Source of the DNA: Fluviicola sp.
GTDB lineage: Bacteria > Bacteroidota > Bacteroidia > Flavobacteriales_D > Crocinitomicaceae
Reading direction: 5' to 3'
Length of the DNA: 64,000 nucleotides
Assembly: GCF_039596395.1 (NCBI RefSeq)
Contig: NZ_JBCNJT010000001.1
Span: 1,709,315-1,773,314, forward strand
Shown: piece by piece, positions 18,335 to 27,051 of the stretch
How positions within the stretch are numbered: position 1 is the first letter of the stretch
Layout of the letters: each line of letters begins with the position of its first letter
The notes under the pieces: model-generated
Database searches by the model: none
Told to the model about the DNA's origin: nothing
What the model saw: the letters and a program-made list of their open reading frames with translations, nothing else
Position numbers and translations under genes: made by a program

Positions 18335-20728
18335 ATGAAATCCCTCATCACACAATTCTTATTTCTCCTTGCCATCTCTGCTTCCTGGGGACAGGAAAAC
18401 GCTACGATCAGCGGCTATATTCACGAAGGAAGTTCCGGAGAACCCATCATTGGCGGACAAGTTTATGTTCCTTCTATCCGGAAAGGAGCGGTTACCAATG
18501 AATTCGGATTTTATTCCCTAACGCTCCCGAAAGGTTCCTATGAACTCATTTATCGCGGTGGCGGATTGCCGAATGACACGATATCAATCAACTTAACACA
18601 GGATACCACTATCACTTCCGAACTGGGAAAAACCACTACCATCGAGGAAGTGGAAATCAACGCCAAAAAGGCAGACAATGTCAACTCCACGAAGATCGGC
18701 CAGATCGAACTGGACATTAACCAAATCAAAAAACTGCCCGCATTTTTAGGAGAAGTCGACGTTTTGAAAACGATCCAGCTGCTCCCCGGAGTTTCATCCG
18801 TGAGCGAAGGCGGCCAGGGATTTTACGTACGCGGTGGTGGCCCAGATCAAAACCTGGTTTTACTGGACAATGCCCAGGTTTACAACGCCTCTCACCTCTT
18901 CGGATTCTTCTCGGTTTTCAATTCAGATGCCATCAAAAATGTGAACCTGATCAAAGGAAGTATGCCCGCCAATTTCGGAGGAAGGCTTTCGTCTGTATTG
19001 GAGGTTAATATGAACGAAGGAAACAACAAGAAATTCAAGGTAACCGGTGGTTTGGGATTAATTTCTTCCCGCCTGACACTGGAAGGTCCGATTGTAAAAA
19101 ACAAAGGTTCGTTCATTGTTTCTGCAAGAAGAACGTATGTCGATCTGTTCATGAAGGCATTCATCAAAAAATCCAGCGCATTTTACGGATCAAGCTACTT
19201 TTTCTACGATTTGAATGCCAAGCTGAACTACCGCCTCGGGCCAAAGGATAAAATTTACCTGAGCGGGTATTACGGAAAAGACCTCTTTAATTTCGGGAAT
19301 AAAAAAGAAGATTTCAGCGTCAAAATGCCCTGGGGGAACGGAATTGCCGCTTTGAGATGGAACCACCAGTTCAGCAGTAAATTGTTCATGAACACCACGG
19401 CAACACTGACGGATTACCTTTTCAGTTTCGGTTCCGAACAGGACCAGTTCAAATTTGAATTAAAGTCCGGAATCCGCGATTATGGCGGCAAAGTGGAATT
19501 ATCCTATTTCCCGAACACCCGTCATTCCATCAAAACGGGTGTCGATTATTTATACCACACTTTTACACCGACCAGTGTTTCTGCTTCCCAGGATGAAGTG
19601 GTTTTCGATACCGGGTTGGCGCAGAAATTATACAGCCACGAATCCGGAATTTATTTCCTGGACGAAGTGGACATTGCTTCCTGGCTGCGTGTAAATGCAG
19701 GAGTTCGCGTGAGCATGTACCAATTCACCGGTCCGTTTACGCGCTATTACAAAGGCGTGACCGGGCATACGGATTCCACCAAAACGTATGAAAAAGGAGA
19801 TATTATCAAATCCTATTCCGGGTTCGAGCCTCGGATTTCTGCACGTTTCCTGCTGAAAGACAAAAGTTCGATCAAGGCAGGTTTCACATACAACAATCAA
19901 TATGTGCATCTGGCAAGTCTGAGTGCGGTTTCGCTTCCTACCGATATTTGGTACCCGAGTACTGACAAGGCGCACCCTCAAAAAGGCTGGCAGGCAAGTT
20001 TGGGTTATTTCCGGAATTTCAACGACAACAAATGGGAAACTTCCGTAGAGGTTTACTACAAAAAAATGGAGAATGTCATCGAATTCAAACAAGGAGCTTT
20101 ACCTTCAGACAACGTCAATGACAACACGGATAACTTATTGGTTTACGGAACCGGATGGAGTTACGGAGCCGAATTCTTCATCAAACGCACATTCGGAAAA
20201 TTAACCGGATGGATCGGTTACACGCTGGCAAAATCAGACCGCTACTTCCCGGATATCCAGGCTGCGAAATATCCTGCAAAATACGACAGAAGACACGATT
20301 TGACTTTGGTAGGAACCTACGAATTGAACAAGCGCTGGACTTTCGGGTTTTCGTTCATTTATGCATCCGGAAATACTTTAACATTGCCAAACAGCTGGTA
20401 TTTCAACAACCAGGATTTGTTGTTCAATTACGGCCCGAGAAACTCCACACGAATGGCACCGTACCATCGTCTGGACATTTCAGCAACCTGGTACGACAAA
20501 CCGACCAAGACGAAGATCGACCGCAAAACCGGTGAAAAAATTGAAGTCGTGAAAAAGTTCAGGCAGAACGTCGCTTTCTCTGTCTACAATGTCTACAACC
20601 GTGCGAATCCTTATTTTTTGTATATTGATAACGATGGAAATATTCAATCGAACGATTTTAAAATATCGGTCAAACAAGTATCCTTATTTCCAATTTTACC
20701 GAGTGTCACATGGAATTTCGAGTTTTAA
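18335..20728 (+). CDS. TonB-dependent outer membrane receptor with carboxypeptidase-like N-terminal domain
   Basis: A 797-aa outer membrane transporter. It has a signal peptide (1-19, SASWGQ), then a carboxypeptidase-regulatory-like beta-sandwich (about 22-100, SGEPIIGGQVYVPSIRKGAVTNEFGFY), then the plug domain (about 125-225) with LPAFLGEVDVLKTIQLLPGV and FYVRGGGPDQNLVLLDNAQVY. The rest is a 22-strand-type barrel ending in ILPSVTWNFEF, with the terminal Phe typical of barrel proteins. It takes up a ligand with energy from TonB. The next gene overlaps it by 19 nt and encodes a DUF4249 lipoprotein, a standard partner. The substrate is not indicated. Confidence 0.92.
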   Translation: MKSLITQFLFLLAISASWGQENATISGYIHEGSSGEPIIGGQVYVPSIRKGAVTNEFGFYSLTLPKGSYELIYRGGGLPNDTISINLTQDTTITSELGKTTTIEEVEINAKKADNVNSTKIGQIELDINQIKKLPAFLGEVDVLKTIQLLPGVSSVSEGGQGFYVRGGGPDQNLVLLDNAQVYNASHLFGFFSVFNSDAIKNVNLIKGSMPANFGGRLSSVLEVNMNEGNNKKFKVTGGLGLISSRLTLEGPIVKNKGSFIVSARRTYVDLFMKAFIKKSSAFYGSSYFFYDLNAKLNYRLGPKDKIYLSGYYGKDLFNFGNKKEDFSVKMPWGNGIAALRWNHQFSSKLFMNTTATLTDYLFSFGSEQDQFKFELKSGIRDYGGKVELSYFPNTRHSIKTGVDYLYHTFTPTSVSASQDEVVFDTGLAQKLYSHESGIYFLDEVDIASWLRVNAGVRVSMYQFTGPFTRYYKGVTGHTDSTKTYEKGDIIKSYSGFEPRISARFLLKDKSSIKAGFTYNNQYVHLASLSAVSLPTDIWYPSTDKAHPQKGWQASLGYFRNFNDNKWETSVEVYYKKMENVIEFKQGALPSDNVNDNTDNLLVYGTGWSYGAEFFIKRTFGKLTGWIGYTLAKSDRYFPDIQAAKYPAKYDRRHDLTLVGTYELNKRWTFGFSFIYASGNTLTLPNSWYFNNQDLLFNYGPRNSTRMAPYHRLDISATWYDKPTKTKIDRKTGEKIEVVKKFRQNVAFSVYNVYNRANPYFLYIDNDGNIQSNDFKISVKQVSLFPILPSVTWNFEF

Positions 20729-21663
20729 TTGCCTTACTTAGCCTGATTGTATTTCTTGGCAGCTGTACCAAGGAAGTAAAGATCGATATCCCCGGTTTCG
20801 AAGAAAAAGTAGTCATCGACGGACGCATCGAAACAGGAATGCCCCCGATCGTTTTGATTTCCAAAACGCAGGACATTTATTCACCTACCACTTTGGAGGC
20901 TTTTCTGAATAGTTTCCAGTCAGGAGCAACTGTTACGGTTTCAGACGGAACGAACACGGTTGTCCTGGATGAGATCTGTTCGGATAATCTTCCTCCGGGA
21001 ACTGAAACCATGGCAGCGGCATTATTCGGAATTCCGGAAGATGAGTTGGCCAATTATCATTTATGCGCTTATTCTACGTTCAATACTGCTATCTGGGGAC
21101 AAGTCGGGAAAACCTATTCCCTGAAAGTAGAGCTGAATGGCGAAGTATTTACTTCCAGTACTCAAATCGTTACTCCCACACCGCTGGATTCCGTTTACTG
21201 GAAACAGGATCCGGGAGCCAATGCGGGATACGGTTATTCCTGGGCAAAACTAAGCGATCCGCCGGGATTTGACGCTTACATGTGGGAAGTAAAACGCATC
21301 AATATGGTCAATGGAAACACCAAAGATCCGGCGTTTAAAGCGACATTCAGCCCGGTAATCGATGACGAGTTCTTCAACGGGCAAACCTTCGACTTCTTCT
21401 ATGAGAATCCGTTTACCTGGGACGATGAAACCGTTGCTGGCCCTGATAAAGGTTATTACAAACAGGGAGATTCCGTGGTGATCAAATTCTCCAAGATCGA
21501 TGCAGCGGTTTATGAGTTTTTGGAAAAGAAATACATGCAACTGGGCACGGCCGGAAATCCGTTTGCTTCACCCACGACTATTCCTACCAATATACAGGGA
21601 GGAGCAATCGGTTTGTGGGGCGGCTATTCTCCTTCGTTTGATACGTTGTATTGCGTTCCTTAA
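20710..21663 (+). CDS. DUF4249-family lipoprotein, partner of the TonB receptor
   Basis: A 317-aa lipoprotein: the signal peptide ends in the lipobox FLGSC (Cys at residue 20). The mature part opens with EEKVVIDGRIETGMPPIVLISKTQ, typical of DUF4249, and ends GLWGGYSPSFDTLYCVP. Such proteins are encoded beside CarboxypepD-reg/TonB receptors in Bacteroidota and probably sit on the outer face of the receptor, as SusD does for SusC (inference). It overlaps the receptor gene by 19 nt. A GTTCAAAAG repeat follows the stop. Confidence 0.85.
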   Translation: MEFRVLIALLSLIVFLGSCTKEVKIDIPGFEEKVVIDGRIETGMPPIVLISKTQDIYSPTTLEAFLNSFQSGATVTVSDGTNTVVLDEICSDNLPPGTETMAAALFGIPEDELANYHLCAYSTFNTAIWGQVGKTYSLKVELNGEVFTSSTQIVTPTPLDSVYWKQDPGANAGYGYSWAKLSDPPGFDAYMWEVKRINMVNGNTKDPAFKATFSPVIDDEFFNGQTFDFFYENPFTWDDETVAGPDKGYYKQGDSVVIKFSKIDAAVYEFLEKKYMQLGTAGNPFASPTTIPTNIQGGAIGLWGGYSPSFDTLYCVP

Positions 21664-21733
21664 AAGTTCAAAAGTTTAAGAAGTTGAAATGTTTAAAGCA
21701 TTGAACCTTTTGAACCCTGTCGGGTTTTGAACC
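21663..21733. repeat. GTTCAAAAG-type intergenic repeat, copy 2
   Basis: Left arm AAAAGTTCAAAAGTTTAAG pairs with the right arm TTGAACCTTTTGAACC. It begins at the stop codon of the DUF4249 gene. Confidence 0.75.
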
Positions 21734-21786
21734 ATCCGATGTTATTTCATTTTAACAATTTTAACGCTCAGCTAGCAGATACCTAT

Positions 21787-21794
21787 TAACTTTG
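21787..21794 (+). promoter_or_regulatory. -7 promoter box abutting the acyltransferase start
   Basis: TAACTTTG ends 4 nt before the ATG at 21799, which predicts a leaderless or near-leaderless transcript for the two-acyltransferase operon. Confidence 0.55.
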
Positions 21795-21798
21795 TGCC

Positions 21799-22611
21799 AT
21801 GGAAGAACAGGAAGATTTCATTAACGTACGGAAATTGATCCAAAGCAAGAATCCACGACTGATCAAATGGATTCCCGGGTTTATTATCCGTTATTTGGAG
21901 CGGATTCTTCACCAAAAACGGATCAATCATTTTTTGCGTACACACCAAACTAAAAACCAGGATTTTTGTAAGGATGTTTTGGCAGAGATCGGGGTTTCCT
22001 ACTCTATTAAAGGCATAGAGAACATTCCGAAAACCGGGAAATGTGTGATTGTTATGAATCACCCACTCGGCGGAATGGATGCAATGGCCCTGGTAGACGG
22101 ATTGCGTCATCACCGCACGGATATCAAATTCATCGTAAATGATTTGCTGCTGAACCTGGAACCTTTAAGGGATATTTTCGTCGGAATCAACAAGCATGGA
22201 AAAACAAAAAGCAGTTCTTTGCTCCAGGTAAATACCCTTTTTTCGTCGGATCAATTGGTTTGCGTATTCCCGGCCGGTTTGGTGAGCCGCAAAAAAAACG
22301 GTGTTGTAAAAGACCTGGAATGGAAAAAAGCATTCGTGAAGCAGGCCCGGATCAATGATCAACTCATTGTTCCCGTTCATATTGACGGAGAATTGTCGAA
22401 CTTTTTCTACCGTTTGGCAAATTTTCGTAAATTTCTCGGAATAAAGGCAAATATTGAAATGCTTTACCTGGCTGATGAAATGTTTCGTCAAAATGGAAAA
22501 CACATCCAATTTACCGTGGGGAAACCCGTGGAAGCAAAAACGTTAGATACAAAGACATCAGACGTTGAATGGGCTGAATGGTTCCGCAATTACGTCTACA
22601 CATTGAACTAA
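21799..22611 (+). CDS. glsA: PlsC-like O-acyltransferase, candidate glycine-lipid enzyme GlsA
   Basis: A 270-aa acyltransferase with the catalytic H-x4-D motif in MNHPLGGMDAMAL (about residues 91-103) and a phosphate/lipid-binding VCVFPAGLVSRKKNG block. The family (PlsC/OlsA-like, hemolysin-type) transfers an acyl chain to the hydroxyl of a lyso-lipid at the inner membrane. The next gene encodes a GNAT OlsB-like N-acyltransferase. This pair matches glsA/glsB of Bacteroides thetaiotaomicron, which make glycine lipids; the same protein types make ornithine lipids in other bacteria. The symbol rests on family and neighbourhood only. The head group cannot be read from sequence. Confidence 0.72.
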   Translation: MEEQEDFINVRKLIQSKNPRLIKWIPGFIIRYLERILHQKRINHFLRTHQTKNQDFCKDVLAEIGVSYSIKGIENIPKTGKCVIVMNHPLGGMDAMALVDGLRHHRTDIKFIVNDLLLNLEPLRDIFVGINKHGKTKSSSLLQVNTLFSSDQLVCVFPAGLVSRKKNGVVKDLEWKKAFVKQARINDQLIVPVHIDGELSNFFYRLANFRKFLGIKANIEMLYLADEMFRQNGKHIQFTVGKPVEAKTLDTKTSDVEWAEWFRNYVYTLN

Positions 22612-22616
22612 AACAC

Positions 22617-23531
22617 ATGAAACCAATTATACCTCCTGTTGATAAGGAAATTATCAAGAAAGAACTTGCTGAAGTCGGATTGGTAAGAACAACCCGAAAA
22701 GGTGATAACGAGATTTATTTCGTAAACTGCCACACTGCTCCCAACATCGTCCGGGAAATCGGTCGTTTGCGGGAAGTAACTTTCCGTTTTGCGGGAGGTG
22801 GAACCGGTGAAGAACTGGACCTGGATGAATACGATACGGACGAAATCTGCTACAACCAGCTGATTGTCTGGGATCCGGAAGACGAAGTGATCATCGGCGG
22901 ATACCGTTTCATTTTGTGTAAAGACGCTATTGATGAGCACGGGGAAATCCATCTGTCGACCACACATTATTTCGATTTTTCGGAGCATTTCGTAAAAGAT
23001 TACCTCCCAACGACCTGTGAATTAGGCCGAAGCTGGGTACAACCCGATTATCAGCCGGCTCAAAATCCGCGCAAAGGCTTGTTTGCACTGGATAATATCT
23101 GGGACGGGCTCGGTGCATTGGCAATCAATTATCCGTTCATCAAATACTTCTTCGGAAAAGTGACCATGTACCCGAATTACAACCGGGAAGCACGCGATTT
23201 CCTGTTGCATTTCATGCATCATTATTTCCCGGATACGGAAAACCTGATGGTCCCTTATCATCCGTTGAAAACAGAATACGACACGACTTTCGTGGAAGAG
23301 CAATTAAAAGGACTGGATTTCAAAGACGGTTTCAAGGTATTGAATTCCTTCGTGCGCAAACATGGAGAAAATGTTCCGCCCCTGGTGAATATTTACATGC
23401 ACCTTTCACCGACCATGAAAACATTCGGAACAGCCGTAAACCCCGATTTCGGGAATGTGGAAGAAACCGGTATTTTGGTAACGATTGCTGATGTTTACCC
23501 GGATAAAAAGGAACGTCATTTAACTTATTAA
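22617..23531 (+). CDS. glsB: OlsB/GlsB-type N-acyltransferase (GNAT fold)
   Basis: A 304-aa member of the hemolysin-like/OlsB acyltransferase family. The N-terminal half has IGRLREVTFRFAGGGTGEEL and EDEVIIGGYRFILCKD, typical of the acyl-carrier-protein-using GNAT fold, and YFDFSEHFVKDYLPTTCELGRSWV. In known systems this enzyme attaches a 3-hydroxy fatty acid to the amine of glycine or ornithine, and the neighbouring O-acyltransferase adds the second chain. The ATG at 22617 lies 5 nt after the glsA stop and is preferred over the longer frame that overlaps glsA. The DinB-like gene follows after 3 nt. Confidence 0.78.
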   Translation: MKPIIPPVDKEIIKKELAEVGLVRTTRKGDNEIYFVNCHTAPNIVREIGRLREVTFRFAGGGTGEELDLDEYDTDEICYNQLIVWDPEDEVIIGGYRFILCKDAIDEHGEIHLSTTHYFDFSEHFVKDYLPTTCELGRSWVQPDYQPAQNPRKGLFALDNIWDGLGALAINYPFIKYFFGKVTMYPNYNREARDFLLHFMHHYFPDTENLMVPYHPLKTEYDTTFVEEQLKGLDFKDGFKVLNSFVRKHGENVPPLVNIYMHLSPTMKTFGTAVNPDFGNVEETGILVTIADVYPDKKERHLTY

Positions 23532-23534
23532 GGC

Positions 23535-23984
23535 ATGGATCACGAATTTGCAAGCTGTTTTACCAAAGACCTGGATTCTTTAGCAAAAGAAATAGCGCTT
23601 TGCGAGGAAGAAACTTTGTGGAAAGTCCTTCAGGGAGTTACAAACTCCATCGGAAACCTGACACAACACCTGATCGGGAACCTGAACCATTTCATCGGGG
23701 CAATTTTGGGAGAAACCGGATATGTGCGAAACCGGGATGCGGAGTTTTCGGAACGTTACCTGACTAAAGCAGAAATGATCACCCAATTGAATGCAACCGC
23801 TCAAATGCTTGAAAAAGTATTGGATGCATTGACAGAAGAAGATTTTAAAAAGAAATACCCGTTGGAGCCATACCATTACCCGATGACAACCCGTCACATG
23901 ATCCTGAAGCTGGCAAGTCATTTGGGATATCATTTAGGGCAAGTGAATTATTTGCGCAGGATTGCGCAAGGTTCAGAAAGTTAA
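23535..23984 (+). CDS. DinB-like/DUF1572 four-helix protein
   Basis: A 149-aa all-alpha protein with the DinB/YfiT superfamily pattern: His residues in NLTQHLIGNLNHFIGAILG, and near the end MILKLASHLGYHLGQVNYLRRI, where the HLGYHLGQ helix holds the usual metal-binding His pair. DinB-like proteins are mostly metal-dependent thiol transferases or of unknown role. It is last in the operon with the two acyltransferases, but a functional link is not obvious. A GTTCAAAAG repeat starts right after its stop. Confidence 0.75.
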   Translation: MDHEFASCFTKDLDSLAKEIALCEEETLWKVLQGVTNSIGNLTQHLIGNLNHFIGAILGETGYVRNRDAEFSERYLTKAEMITQLNATAQMLEKVLDALTEEDFKKKYPLEPYHYPMTTRHMILKLASHLGYHLGQVNYLRRIAQGSES

Positions 23985-24090
23985 AAAAGGTTCAAAGGGT
24001 TCAACTAATTATCAAGTTATAGGCAAACTATTCAAATAGGATTTAAATTCAATTTGACTTTTGAACTTTTGAACTTTTGAACTTTTGAAT
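23985..24090. repeat. GTTCAAAAG-type intergenic repeat, copy 3
   Basis: Left arm AAGGTTCAAAGGGTTCAA is complementary to a right arm with four tandem TTTTGAACT-type units (24055-24089). It fills the gap between two converging genes and may act as a two-way terminator. Confidence 0.75.
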
Positions 24091-25001
24091 TAAATCAAAT
24101 ACGTTTCCCCGTCTTCCACCACGCTCACATTTTCAAAAACCGCCGTTGCTTCTTCTAAATGCTTCAAGCCATTTTCATAACGCGCACTGAGATGTCCCAG
24201 CAATAACTTTCCGACTTCTGCTTGTCTGGCGATTGTAGCAGCTTGTTGAGCCGTTGTGTGGAATGTTTGCTGGGCGCGGTCCAGTTTATCCTGTAGAAAG
24301 GTTGCTTCGTGGTAAAGCACATTTACGTTTTTGACATATTCTACAATGCGTTCATCAAAAATCGTATCCGAACAATAAGCGTATGATTTACTCGGTTTTG
24401 CAGTATAAGTGTATTCTTCCGCATAAATCATTTCTCCTGATTCCAGCTGCACATCCAAGCCTTGTTTCAGTTTTGGAATGAGGGTCAGGGAAAGTCCGGC
24501 TTCTTCAAACCGTTCTGCATTCAGCTTTCGCTCTTTCGGCTTTTCTTTGATCAGGAAACCATTTGTTGGAATGCGGTGTTTCAAAGGAAAAGTCCAGATC
24601 TCGATGAGTTTATCCTCAAAGAGCAAGCGGTGTTCCTTTCCGTTTAAAGGCACAAAATGAAGATCAAAGCCCAGTTTTGCGCCTCCTACTTCCAGTTGCA
24701 GGCGGATAATCTGTTCCAATTCTTCCGGTCCGTAAATAGTCAATCCCTTATCTCTTCCCAATAAATGCAGAGAACTTAAAAGCCCGACCAACCCGAAGAA
24801 ATGATCTCCGTGCAGGTGAGAAATTAGAATGTGATTGATTTTCTGAATGTGGATGTGGTACTTTCGCAACTGTACCTGTGTACCTTCGCCGCAATCGATC
24901 AGGATGTGGCGGTCGTTACAATAGACGTATTGAGAAGTCGGATTTCTGTATGAAGTGGGCAAAGCAGCACCTGAACCTAATATGGTTACTTCAAAATTCA
25001 T
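24090..25001 (-). CDS. rnz: Ribonuclease Z (tRNA 3'-end endonuclease)
   Basis: A 303-aa metallo-beta-lactamase-fold nuclease. The zinc motif SHLHGDHFFGL is around residues 61-71, with ILGSGAALPTSYRNPTSQYV at the start, SYAYCSDTIFDERIV with a metal-binding Asp, and a final LLLGHLSARYE with a conserved His. It removes 3' trailers from tRNA precursors in the cytoplasm. The length is typical for the short form. It starts 4 nt after a STAS-domain gene on the same strand, so the two are probably co-transcribed, a pairing also known from other Bacteroidota. Confidence 0.94.
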   Translation of the reverse strand: MNFEVTILGSGAALPTSYRNPTSQYVYCNDRHILIDCGEGTQVQLRKYHIHIQKINHILISHLHGDHFFGLVGLLSSLHLLGRDKGLTIYGPEELEQIIRLQLEVGGAKLGFDLHFVPLNGKEHRLLFEDKLIEIWTFPLKHRIPTNGFLIKEKPKERKLNAERFEEAGLSLTLIPKLKQGLDVQLESGEMIYAEEYTYTAKPSKSYAYCSDTIFDERIVEYVKNVNVLYHEATFLQDKLDRAQQTFHTTAQQAATIARQAEVGKLLLGHLSARYENGLKHLEEATAVFENVSVVEDGETYLI

Positions 25002-25005
25002 GAGC

Positions 25006-25344
25006 TTAGATCAATACTGATTTAGCTTCAGTCAGTGTTTCGGAAATACTCAGCACTTTATCCAATTGGGCAATACGGATCATTTTTGCAACATTTTCCT
25101 GCAATCCGCAAAGTATGAATTGGCCGTTCGTGTCTTTACACAGGCGATTTGCCGTCAAAACAGCCGACAAGCCGGAAGAGTCACAATATCTGGTTTTGGA
25201 AAGATCCAGGATAATGGAATTCACCCCGTTCTTACTTAAAACAAGCAATTCACTTTTCAGATCAGGAGCATTGGAAGCATCCAGTTTTTCTACGGAAGAC
25301 TGAATGACTGTATAATTGGTATCTTGTGCAATAATAAAATTCAT
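25006..25344 (-). CDS. STAS-domain protein, anti-sigma-factor-antagonist type
   Basis: A 112-aa single STAS domain. The signature IILDLSKTRYCDSSGLSAVL carries Asp55-Ser56-Ser57-Gly58, one of the serines being the usual phosphorylation site of SpoIIAA/RsbV-type antagonists. Such proteins switch partners with a kinase of the HATPase_c type. A SiaB-family kinase gene lies about 5 kb away at 30141, making it a possible partner (inference). It heads the STAS-rnz unit with a promoter box 17 nt upstream. Confidence 0.85.
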   Translation of the reverse strand: MNFIIAQDTNYTVIQSSVEKLDASNAPDLKSELLVLSKNGVNSIILDLSKTRYCDSSGLSAVLTANRLCKDTNGQFILCGLQENVAKMIRIAQLDKVLSISETLTEAKSVLI

Positions 25345-25361
25345 GTTGCCACAGTGTTTAT

Positions 25362-25369
25362 CAAATGTA
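25362..25369 (-). promoter_or_regulatory. Candidate -7 promoter box of the STAS-rnz operon
   Basis: TACATTTG on the minus strand, 17 nt upstream of the ATG at 25344. Confidence 0.5.
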
Positions 25370-25408
25370 ACAAAATATTCTTTCTTAGCCTCTGAAAATG
25401 AAAAGACT

Positions 25409-26338
25409 TTAGCGCCCGATCTTTGCAGCCAACAAATAAATCACTGCCATTCGCACCGCTACCCCATTCTCAACTTGCTGAAGGATAATGGATTGCTTTG
25501 AATCCGCTACATCGGAAGTAATTTCCACTCCGCGGTTAATTGGTCCCGGGTGCATCACGATAATTTCCTTGTCCAGGCTATCGAGTATTTCTTTGTTCAA
25601 CCCGTATTGCATGGAATATTCGCGCAAACTCGGGAAGTACTGAATATCCTGTCTTTCCAATTGAATGCGCAGCATATTTGCTACATCGCACCATTCCAAA
25701 GCTCTTCTCAGGTTGTGTTCCACCTTGATTCCAAGGGTATCGATGTATTTCGGGATCAGGGTCGTTGGTCCGCAAACCATGACCTCTGCACCTAATTTCT
25801 GAAGGGTGTAAATATTGGACAAAGCCACGCGTGAATGCAGGATATCTCCAACAATCACCACTTTTTTTCCTTCTACGGAACCCAATCGCTCACGGATCGA
25901 AAAAGCATCCAGTAATCCCTGGGTAGGATGTTCGTGCGTACCGTCGCCGGCATTGATCACACAGGTATTGGTTCTTTCCGAAAGGAATTTTGCTGCTCCC
26001 GGATTCGGATGGCGCATCACCACCATATCCACTTTCATGGAAAGAATGTTGTTTACGGTATCGATGAGTGTTTCTCCCTTTTTTACCGAACTGGAGCTTG
26101 CAGAAAAGTTGACAACATCTGCTGAAAGACGTTTTTCCGCCAACTCAAAGGAAAGGCGTGTACGTGTTGAATTCTCAAAAAAGAGATTGGCAATCGTAAT
26201 ATCACGAAGGGAAGGAACTTTTTTGATCGGTCGATTAATAACTTCCTTAAAACTATCGGCAGTTTTAAAGATCAATTCGATATCCTGACGAGTCAAGTCT
26301 CGAATTCCAACTAAATGATCAACACTTAAATGCTCCAT
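25409..26338 (-). CDS. pyrB: Aspartate carbamoyltransferase catalytic subunit
   Basis: A 309-aa enzyme making N-carbamoyl-aspartate from carbamoyl phosphate and aspartate, the first committed step of UMP synthesis. The carbamoyl-phosphate loop FFENSTRTRLSF lies around residues 53-64 (Ser57-Thr58-Arg59-Thr60). HPTQGLLDAFSIRE and VMHPGPINRGVEI are the other family motifs. No pyrI regulatory subunit is adjacent, so it resembles the Bacillus-type trimer-only enzyme. The start overlaps the pyrR stop by one base, so the two are coupled. Confidence 0.95.
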   Translation of the reverse strand: MEHLSVDHLVGIRDLTRQDIELIFKTADSFKEVINRPIKKVPSLRDITIANLFFENSTRTRLSFELAEKRLSADVVNFSASSSSVKKGETLIDTVNNILSMKVDMVVMRHPNPGAAKFLSERTNTCVINAGDGTHEHPTQGLLDAFSIRERLGSVEGKKVVIVGDILHSRVALSNIYTLQKLGAEVMVCGPTTLIPKYIDTLGIKVEHNLRRALEWCDVANMLRIQLERQDIQYFPSLREYSMQYGLNKEILDSLDKEIIVMHPGPINRGVEITSDVADSKQSIILQQVENGVAVRMAVIYLLAAKIGR

Positions 26339-26877
26339 TATTCGGGTGTATACAATACAATTTTATCTTTTCCTTCGCTGCTTTTCCACTCCACGGTTAC
26401 GCGCTCTGAATCCAGCGTATCGACTGCTTTTCCCACGTAATCCGCCTGAATTGGCAGATCGCGCTGAAATCTCCGGTCGATCAGCACCATCAATTCCACA
26501 CGAAGCGGCCGGCCGAAAGCCATCAGGGCATCCAATCCGGAACGGATCGTTCTTCCGGTGTAAAGTACGTCGTCTATCAATACCACGTTCTTTCCTTCGA
26601 TCGTAAAATCAATGTTGGTCACGTTCGGGATCAGCGGTTTTTCCCGTCTGCGGAAATCATCCCGGTAAAAAGTGATATCCAGCTGACCGCAGGTTACTTT
26701 TTCTCCGCGCACATTTTCCAGGATTTCTTTCAGCCTTTCGAGCACAAAAATTCCTCTCGGCTGCAGGCCGATCAATACGGTATTTGAGAAGTCGTCGTGA
26801 TTTTCGATTAATTGATAAGCAAGACGGTTCATGGTTAACTGAACCTGCTGTTCATCTAAAATGACTTGCTTTTCCAT
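26338..26877 (-). CDS. pyrR: PyrR bifunctional regulator / uracil phosphoribosyltransferase
   Basis: A 179-aa type I phosphoribosyltransferase with the PRPP loop VVLIDDVLYTGRTIRSGLDAL around residues 97-117 and an ATP-grasping flap region RREKPLIPNVTNID. In Bacillus PyrR binds UMP and the leader mRNA of pyr genes to cause attenuation, and it has weak UPRT activity. Here the -7 box lies 5 nt from the ATG, so no leader RNA is expected at this locus and attenuation in front of pyrR itself is unlikely. It is coupled to pyrB. Confidence 0.93.
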   Translation of the reverse strand: MEKQVILDEQQVQLTMNRLAYQLIENHDDFSNTVLIGLQPRGIFVLERLKEILENVRGEKVTCGQLDITFYRDDFRRREKPLIPNVTNIDFTIEGKNVVLIDDVLYTGRTIRSGLDALMAFGRPLRVELMVLIDRRFQRDLPIQADYVGKAVDTLDSERVTVEWKSSEGKDKIVLYTPE

Positions 26878-26882
26878 CGGAA

Positions 26883-26890
26883 CAAATGTA
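26883..26890 (-). promoter_or_regulatory. -7 promoter box abutting the pyrR start
   Basis: TACATTTG on the minus strand ends 5 nt before the pyrR ATG (26877), leaving no room for an attenuator leader. No clear -33 element was seen. Confidence 0.55.
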
Positions 26891-27051
26891 ACAAAAGGAT
26901 TCGATTAATGCATCATTTTTTCGATTTTCTATCCTCAAACTAAACCGTTTTAACGCCCGATCTTCGCATTTGAAATTATTAAGAATCAATTTTTTACCGT
27001 TCAATCAATAAAGTAAATATTTTACTCTTTTTTCATTGATTTAAAAAAAAC
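26891..27051. other. AT-rich intergenic region, no gene seen
   Basis: About 160 bp between pyrR and the 51-aa ORF. It is strongly AT-rich, with a T-run (27042-27049 on the minus strand) just after the 51-aa ORF's stop that could end that operon. No other gene or RNA was recognised. Confidence 0.5.

Noticed and set aside
21799-23531. Firm assignment as ornithine-lipid genes olsA/olsB
   Set aside because: Same protein types, but in Bacteroidota the known product of this arrangement is glycine lipid; the head group is not decidable here.
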